The notes below the pieces were generated by a model. That model was not told where the DNA came from, did not search any database, and was given only the letters and a program-made list of their open reading frames with translations. A stretch of 8,422 nucleotides of DNA. Origin: an uncultured Eubacteriales bacterium (GTDB lineage Bacteria > Bacillota > Clostridia > Christensenellales > UBA1242). A program made the translations under genes and the position numbers. The first letter of the stretch is position 1, and the number at the start of each line of letters is the position of its first letter. This document shows positions 1 to 7,400 of the stretch, piece by piece. The DNA is taken from the NCBI GenBank assembly GCA_905187655.1, contig CAJJIV010000042.1, forward strand, positions 1 to 8,422, in the 5' to 3' direction.

Positions 1-122
1 TAAAATCAAAAATTGATATTTAAAAGTAATTACATTTATTCTAATTAAAATTTTTACAAAGTTTTCATTATATAATAACATCACTTGTTGTCTTCAAAAA
101 TTAATGCAACAGCCCATTTAAG
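1..122. other. A/T-rich 3' flank, no gene seen
   Basis: Downstream of the small gene's TAG the sequence is very A/T-rich. It has a short ATTATATAAT palindrome at 67-76 and no G/C-rich hairpin with a T run. I see no coding region and no convincing terminator. The transcript may end here or run past the window edge. Confidence 0.6.
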
Positions 123-1250
123 CTACTCAATTACATACACCAAACAAATCAGCCTACTATCTTCACTATCTGCATAATATTCAGGTAAAAGTTCAATGTA
201 ATAAAAAGTATTTTCCTCACCTTCTGTTAAGCCTTCCTTAACTTCAACTGGGTTTTCAAGATAGCACTCTAAAATGTCTTTATTAGAACTTGTGTTTTTT
301 GCAACATACCACTTATAATCTTTAAAATCGTACGGAATTGAATAAATATCAAACAATGCAAAACTACTTCCAGAATAATCTTCTTGTGTAGTATCAAATT
401 CTGGCAAATCAGACAACTCACCACTTGCAATTGAATAAATTTTCAAATCAATTTCGTTTGGCTTAAAATGTAAAGTTAGTTTTCCTTCAAGATATGGTGC
501 AAAAGCTCCCGGCAACTTAGGCACCAAAAAGGACCCTTCTTCTGCAACATACTTCATTAAAATTTGACTATCCGCTCCAGTCACGCCACTTGGGTCTTGC
601 CCCATAAGCTCCAAATCATACGCTACTGAATAATTAAAGTCATCAACCATTAAGTGCAAATCATTTTCAATTGTTTCCTTTGGCATTTTAAAACCATAAA
701 AGGCATAATTAGTTTTTGCAACAATTGTTAACTTCGCAGGGTAATTTACAAACACAAACTGACTTTTTCCCCAAGGTACAAATTCACCATAAACTGTTGT
801 GTCGCCACTGCTTCCACCTTCAAGCACCGTTTCATAATTTAATCCACTTAGAGTAGTAAGTTGGTCAAAAACGACCTTAACAGTATGGTTCGCCGAGATA
901 TTTTCAAATATAAACGAAAAAGCATCTTGAATATCAATCTCGGCATCGGTTAAGTAACTATGTTTTTCTTCGCCATCAATTTCAACCGACACAATGCCAC
1001 AATTAGCATTAGGAGTAAATGTATAAGTAGGACTAGTACCAGCGTTATGCACATTAGTAACCGAATCAAATTCATATTTTCCATAATTTTCGCCAATAAC
1101 CTCAACCGATACAACAAAAGTATCAGGTTTAGGTTCCTCTATATCTGGCTTAGGTTTTATGGTCGCTATTATAATTACAACAACAGCAATCAGCACCAAT
1201 GCCACAATCCCCAGCCCAATTAAAAGCGCCCTTTTTTGTTTTTTTCTCAT
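123..1250 (-). CDS. Single-pass membrane protein with extracellular InlB-like beta-repeat domain
   Basis: A 375-residue protein with no recognised name. It opens with MRKKQKR followed by a strongly hydrophobic helix (about 8-31). This is a signal anchor with the short basic end inside the cell; there is no Cys for lipid attachment and no clear cleavage site. A KPKPDIEEPKPD linker (32-43) leads to a domain at about 46-128. There, YTFTPN (76-81), the VSVEIDG strand (87-93) and the ENISANHTVKVVF end (116-128) match the usual layout of divergent InlB B-repeat-like domains. A second segment with KLTIVAKTNYAFYGF looks like another such fold; the last 100 residues are unassigned. It lies 185 bases downstream of the giant gene on the same strand, so cotranscription is plausible. 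A surface structural or binding role is inference; no catalytic motif is visible. It ends in TAG without a wall-sorting signal. Confidence 0.93.
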   Translation of the reverse strand: MRKKQKRALLIGLGIVALVLIAVVVIIIATIKPKPDIEEPKPDTFVVSVEVIGENYGKYEFDSVTNVHNAGTSPTYTFTPNANCGIVSVEIDGEEKHSYLTDAEIDIQDAFSFIFENISANHTVKVVFDQLTTLSGLNYETVLEGGSSGDTTVYGEFVPWGKSQFVFVNYPAKLTIVAKTNYAFYGFKMPKETIENDLHLMVDDFNYSVAYDLELMGQDPSGVTGADSQILMKYVAEEGSFLVPKLPGAFAPYLEGKLTLHFKPNEIDLKIYSIASGELSDLPEFDTTQEDYSGSSFALFDIYSIPYDFKDYKWYVAKNTSSNKDILECYLENPVEVKEGLTEGEENTFYYIELLPEYYADSEDSRLICLVYVIE

Positions 1251-1260
1251 ATACAGTTAA

Positions 1261-1265
1261 CTCCT
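1261..1265 (-). promoter_or_regulatory. Ribosome binding site of the membrane-anchored protein gene
   Basis: On the minus strand this reads AGGAG, ten bases before the ATG at 1250-1248. The spacing is slightly long but acceptable. It supports the chosen start, which also gives the expected basic end before the membrane helix. Confidence 0.8.
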
Positions 1266-1317
1266 ACAATTTTTATGGGTATTTTGCACCTGTTTTTTGT
1301 TTGCCTTCTGCCAGCAG

Positions 1318-1366
1318 TTGCAAGCAAAGCAAAATTAGCAAAAATTACCAATTTACTTGCTTGCAA
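1318..1366. repeat. Perfect 10-bp inverted repeat in the intergenic region
   Basis: TTGCAAGCAA at 1318-1327 and its exact reverse complement TTGCTTGCAA at 1357-1366 flank a 29-base A/T-rich loop. On the minus-strand transcript the stem would lie about 50 bases upstream of the small gene's ribosome site and is not followed by a run of T, so it is not a standard terminator for the giant gene. On the plus strand it is followed by TCTTTTT. It may be an RNA leader element, a processing site, or a pair of protein-binding half-sites. Confidence 0.55.
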
Positions 1367-1435
1367 TCTTTTTGCCAAACAAAAAAACTTATTTTTGTCA
1401 GCAATTCAAATTTTGTTAAGCCAAATTTTTACATA

Positions 1436-4400
1436 TTATCTTCCCCAATACTCTCCTGCATAATGGGTTATGGCACGTTCACCATTACTGCCCCAGTTCC
1501 TGCAATATTGATAATAACTTAGGCTAGAATTATTTGGTGCACCACCATTTGCCTTGGTTGCCCAAACATATCTATCATACTGCCTAACACATTCAAGCCC
1601 ATATATCTTCTGCCCATCATTATCTTTGTTGGTATACATAATTACGTGATAACCTGAGTTGCTAGGCCCCAAAATAACAAGCATATCACCAGGAATAACC
1701 AGACTTGTAAGACTGCTTCCACTAAATGTAAATGTCTTATGCCCACCATATCCACCAGTATGCCCATACAAACTATTCAAATAATTAACAGTGCTTGGGT
1801 TACTTGGGTTAATGGTGTACGCAGCCAAACTATAACAAATTCTTATATAACCAAAGCAGTCGGTAAAAATACAACCATTATAATTAATCTTGTCATACTC
1901 ATCGCCAGTGCCCTTAATCATAACCTGATTAATTACATCAAGCAAATTGTTCATAATCTGACCATCGCCTTCAATCACATGAACTGCTTGGCTTGTATCA
2001 TTTCCATACCTATCCACCGAAACTGGCTTACTTGTACTTGCAATGTCATAAAAATGCAATTCATATTCATAAATCATACCAACATCATAGGTTGCACCTT
2101 CGTAGGTAGACTTAACGCCATTACTATAAGTTGCAATTTCTGAAACAATGCTGTTTGGACCAATATTGCTATCCACTTTCGCCAAAACAATTCGGTGCCA
2201 TTCAAGCAACTGACTTGCATATCTAACTACAAGCTCACGCATCTTAAATTCAGCAGTACTAATTGTGCCATTATCTCGCAGTGTCTGAAGTTCAGCTCTG
2301 GCATCTTGATAAGCATCAGCATAGGCACTCTGCCCATCGGTAACAGCAAATATTCTTGACAACTCAGGAACTTTATCAAAGACTCCGGAATAGTAATCAC
2401 TAGGAAGTGGAGTTGGAACACCCGACCCACCACCAGGGTCATTACCTGACCTAGTATATTTTAAGAACAACTTAACAGGCACACCGGTATCCGTTTTAAT
2501 GTAATAATAACCAACAGGTATTGCAAAATAAGCATAATTATTTATATTAGGATTTTCAGCATCATACTTTCGCTTAACACCTGCAAGCAAAAGTTCCTTT
2601 GCTTCCGACATTGGAGTGTCATCTCCCGTTAAATATTCAACCGAAATATAGTTGCTAGCCAAATAATTAGGGTCTTCTTTAACAAAACAATCGGCATCCA
2701 TATAATCTTTATTGTTAATAAGGTCCGCATTAGAATAGTCAGTACTTACAGTAAAGGTATCATATCGTTTTTTGTCAGCCCTATACCAAATAATATCATC
2801 AGCACCATACATATTGCCAAGCACATCATTTGGCACTCTAACTTCAATCTTGTAGCTTGTAAGATTAGTGTCTTCGCCCTCGCTAGAAAACTCATTTCCA
2901 TATTCATCAAGCGGAATTGCTTCAAGCCTAAACACGGTATAAACTGCGTAAAAACTAATATTTCTATAATAACCAGAATCTTCGCCATTAATGTTTCGGT
3001 CTATGTTTAGTGCAGGGAAACCACTGCTAGAATTTATAATCGAATAATAATATGGCTGACTTTCAAGCCCATCAGGAGAATAATAAGTTACATATTCAAG
3101 CCCATCAGGATAAATATAATCTCTTGCATAAGAATCCAAAATAATAAAGTTAGAATTTAATTTAACGGTAGAATAATATGTTTCATCATAGCCAGCAACT
3201 TCACTAAAGTTGCCCTTGTCACTCATTGGTGCCATTTGGTCGTAAACCTTAACCCAGCCAGAAATAAACATATAATAGTCGCCAAATTTATAAAGTTCAT
3301 AAGCATTTTTAAGCGTATGATCAATCTCGGTGCTATTTTTCCAGAAGTAACCATAGTGTCCTGAAACACCATAAGCCCCTTGACCTGATAGCCCAGCCAA
3401 ACTATTCCAAGTATAATACTTAACATTAATTTCTGCCGTATCAATAAACACGGTGTAATATGTTAAGCCCCCGCCATCATTATTAGGGCAAATGTTAACT
3501 TTATCGCTCCCATTAGTTGCAAGCTCCTCTTCTTCTCCCGCAGAATTAATTCTTGCCCAGTGTGCAAAGAAGTAAGATTTTCCACCAACTACAACACTTT
3601 TAACACTTTCATCGGTCTTAAGCAAAGAATTAACACCAAACACAATCTCTTGGTTTGCAATAGTGACCTTAACAAATTCTTGTGTGTCAGCCGTTAGCCT
3701 AGATGCTTCATAGTCAATAACCCCATTAGCATCACACTTAAGCCAAGTAGTAAAGTCATCTCTTGTATTATAATTCACCTTATAATACACAGTACTTTCT
3801 TTGGTTTTAAGCAAAAAGTTTCCATCTTCATTAGAGTACACATATACACCAGCACTAAACCCAACAACATACTCAGGATAATCATAATGCACACCAATTA
3901 CAAAATCGGTAAAGACTGCATTAGGGTAAACAGTATATGCTAGGTTTACCGCATCTTTAATTACAAGAGTCAACTCATCAGTTTCAAGACTATAAATATA
4001 TTCAAGCCCATCATCGGCACTAGCATATTTAATATTACCATTGTTGTCACAAACAAATAGATATTCGCAAATTTCAATAATCGCACCACCAGAATCTTTG
4101 TAAGACAAGGTTACACGCATAATGCCCGCACCCTCACCAATTCTGGTTGCAAAATCAGACTTTAATGCCAATGCCGAGAAATTCTTAAATACAATTTTGT
4201 CTTGGACATAAGCAACACCCCCAAACCCAGAAGGAATTTCACTTCTAAACTGCTCATAATTAGTTGCAGTACTACCATTTTCAGTAAGTTTGGTTGCAAA
4301 TAGGTTCTTGCCATTATCATCTAAAACAGGCTTGCCATCTTCGCCTAATAGATAGGTATAAACATCGGTATCCAGGTCATAAACAAACGATTCTCCAACT

Positions 4401-7400
4401 TGCTCATCATTTACATCATACACATTAAGCATAACATTATAAGGCGTGTCAACATAAGTTGCATAAAAAATGGTGTTAGTAATTAAATCAACAAGCAAAC
4501 TTTCTCCAGAACCAATAAACAAAAAGTTTTCAATGTTCACATAATCGCCAGAATTGGTTACAAAACTAAACACACCTGTGCTAAAATCGTAATCAATAAC
4601 TTTAACAAGGTCCTCTTCCAAAACAAGGTCACCATTTTCGCCCGTTCTTTCAGTTCCCTGCAAAGTCAAGTCTTTCCTAATAGAATAGCCAACAAATGTC
4701 TTTCCTAAAGGAGATACAGGAACCAAAAGCCTAGTAAGCAAATCGTCTGGCATAGGCGACCTAAACTCAAATAGCTCTTCGCCTTCTGCATAGTTAATAC
4801 TAACGGTGTCATTTCTGCTTTCACGGTCATACACACCGGTATTTGCATAAATTGAAGCCGTGTATTGCCCACGGCAGAACACCGGAACAACTCGCGCAAC
4901 CAATTCTTCACTAGCACTGTCTACTTTAAATATCAAATTATCACTAGACTCTCCAAGGTCAGTTACAACTTCGGCAATATTGTCAATTTCTTCAATTGTT
5001 TGGTAGTTAACTAGTGTATCACTGCACAAAATATACCCATAAAACTCATGACCTCTAAGATAGCTAAACACACCATCTTTCTTGCCAAGCACAGGGTCTT
5101 CCAAAACACTTCTTGCTGAATATAAATTCTTAATTTCACGCTGACCAAAATAATTAATTTCAATCTCGCCTTCAGCATTTAAAGTTGCAACCGAGCCATT
5201 ATAAACAAAGTTAACTTCACTGTCACCATCTGAATAATAAGCCCTTAAAATATCTCCAATATTATACTCAGCATCATAAGGAATTTTAACTTCAATTGGA
5301 ACTACTACAACCGAACTAGCCCAATAATTTGTGTCACTTTCAAACACACCAGTGTTCACAACCAAATTAGACTCACGTGCGGTAACATATAAGTATAGGT
5401 CAGAAATTGTTCCAGGGTCTTTCCAAACCGAAGATAACTTAAAGCACCAATTTCCATCTTCATCGGTAAACAAATTAATGTTTTCTTCCAAAATTGTTAT
5501 TCCATCAGAATCCACACTAAAATTACCAATCTTAAAACACTTGTCTGCAACAATTTGCTCATTTAAAAGCGTCCTTGTTGCAAGAAAATCTGGCTGATAC
5601 CCAAAGGCAACATTAATAAAATCTCCAAGCCTAATAACATCTGTATCAAAGGTAATCTCACCAACTACCAACTCTTCATCTTCAACATTAAAATCGTTAT
5701 GAATAACAAACTGATAGATGTTTGGCGTAAACATTGCATCAACTCCACCAGCATCAGCATTAAAACCATTTGCATACCCATTAATTTCAAACAAACTATT
5801 CATAAACGCAAAGGTAATTCCATTTGGCTCACCCGTTGGCACTGGCGAACCATTTTCATTTAAAATAATTTTATCGGTGTAACCAAACTGACTACCAGAT
5901 TTATATACAAACACTCGGTCCTTAAATTTATAAAGCACAGAAAAACCATTAAAGGTATAGCCCAATTTAAACGGCAAATTAGAACTTTCGCTCTCATTTT
6001 TTGCTACATAAAGTGGCAAAAATACATCTTCACCATTTGGCTTATATAAAAGTTCAACACTTATAACAAAGCCTTTTTTAACGCTTACATAATTTCTTGC
6101 CGTTTTTATATTAAGTTCACCAATCTTAAACTCTTCACCACTGAATCTATCATAATCAATAACATCAAACACAATATTCATAAAATCAACATAATAAACA
6201 ATGTCGATTGTATAGTTTGTTGTGCCACTAACGTAGTTAAATTCCACCGAATTTTCTTCATAATAAACCCTGTCATCGCCAAAAAACTCGTTTAACCCAT
6301 AAACATTGTTCCCATCATCATCAATAGTAACAACTTGCTTGCCTACCAAATAAAACCCATTAGATGGCTTAATTGAAAATGGCACAACAAATTTGTTGTC
6401 AACCAAATCACTGGCATTTTTAACAAATCGGTATTGTGCATAACCATTTTTACTGTTTATATTACTTTTCCCTTCATAATAAATAGCAGTATCACCTTCT
6501 GCAAAAGAGAAGACAGTATACCAGTCTGGGTTGGCAATAATTTTGTTTCCTAGCTTGTCAAACTCGGTGTCACTAAGCCCCATACTTATTGAATCAAAAT
6601 AACTTAGTTTAATATTAAGATTAAATATTACTTTTTCTTGTGGCTCTCCAACTTTAGCATAAATTTCTTTCTTCCCCAAAAAACTTTGCCTATATTCGGT
6701 ATCAGACAATAATCCATCGTCCATACCTTCAAATATAAAACCATCATCAAGCTCTATATTAACATAAGGAGCCACAGGAACACCAAAGCCCCAAATTGCA
6801 ACCGCACCTCTCTTAAACAAAGTTTGCTCTTCTCCAGTAACTTCATCACTGGCAACATAAGAATATATCGCCTGCCTATAAGAGTAAATTTGGCCACTAA
6901 TAATAAACGATCCAAACCCAGCACTGGCCGATGTCAACCCAACAGCAAGTAACTCATTGTCTGAAGTTGAAACTGAGCCAGACTCATTTGAAATTATTAA
7001 TTTTTTGTATGGTTCAAGAGTGTTAAACTTATTTGTTTCACCTTCAGTATCAACGGTAATTTTATTTAAAGACAAATAAAAATAATTGTCTGTGGTAACT
7101 TCAATCCTAATGTTTTTAGAAAGGTTAGATTTATCAATTCTTATACATGGCCTAAGTGTTTCAGTGTCTATCATAAAACAGAACCTAACAAAATAGTCGG
7201 CATTTAAAAGAGAGGACTCGTTAAGTTTAACACTTGTACCAACAAAATCACCATTTTCATCTGCAACATCATTAGTAACAGATGACAATGTTATTCCATT
7301 TTTAAAAACAATTCGGTATGCAAATCCAGAATAAGAATAATCTGCATAAGACAAATTATTCTTTTCAAAATATTCGGTATCAGAAGACCAAGGACTGTCC

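Noticed and set aside
123..1250. Lipoprotein identity for the 375-residue protein
   Set aside because: Its hydrophobic N-terminal segment contains no Cys and no lipobox; the signal-anchor reading fits better.
1372..1404. Imperfect A/T-rich hairpin (ACAAAAA/TTTTTGT with outer TTGC/GCAA) 30-70 bases after the giant gene's stop
   Set aside because: The stem lacks a G/C-rich core, and the T run lies within the stem instead of after it, so I do not call it an intrinsic terminator.
1199..1522. Plus-strand open frame of 107 codons across the intergenic region, with an overlapping 75-codon frame
   Set aside because: It overlaps the ends of both real genes, has no ribosome site before its start, and its translation is low-complexity with no recognisable domain.
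1739..2143. Plus-strand open frame of 134 codons
   Set aside because: It lies wholly opposite the peptidase domain, which carries convincing catalytic motifs. Its Asn/Ile/Thr-rich translation is typical of an antisense shadow.
2227..2442. Minus-strand alternate-frame open frames here and at 2746-2988, 3223-3444 and 4705-4917
   Set aside because: They sit inside the 2305-residue gene in another frame, with no sign of frameshift or independent start.
5331..5597. Plus-strand open frame of 88 codons, and similar ones at 960-1223 and 7664-7894
   Set aside because: All are antisense to continuous real coding sequence, and their translations show no family resemblance.
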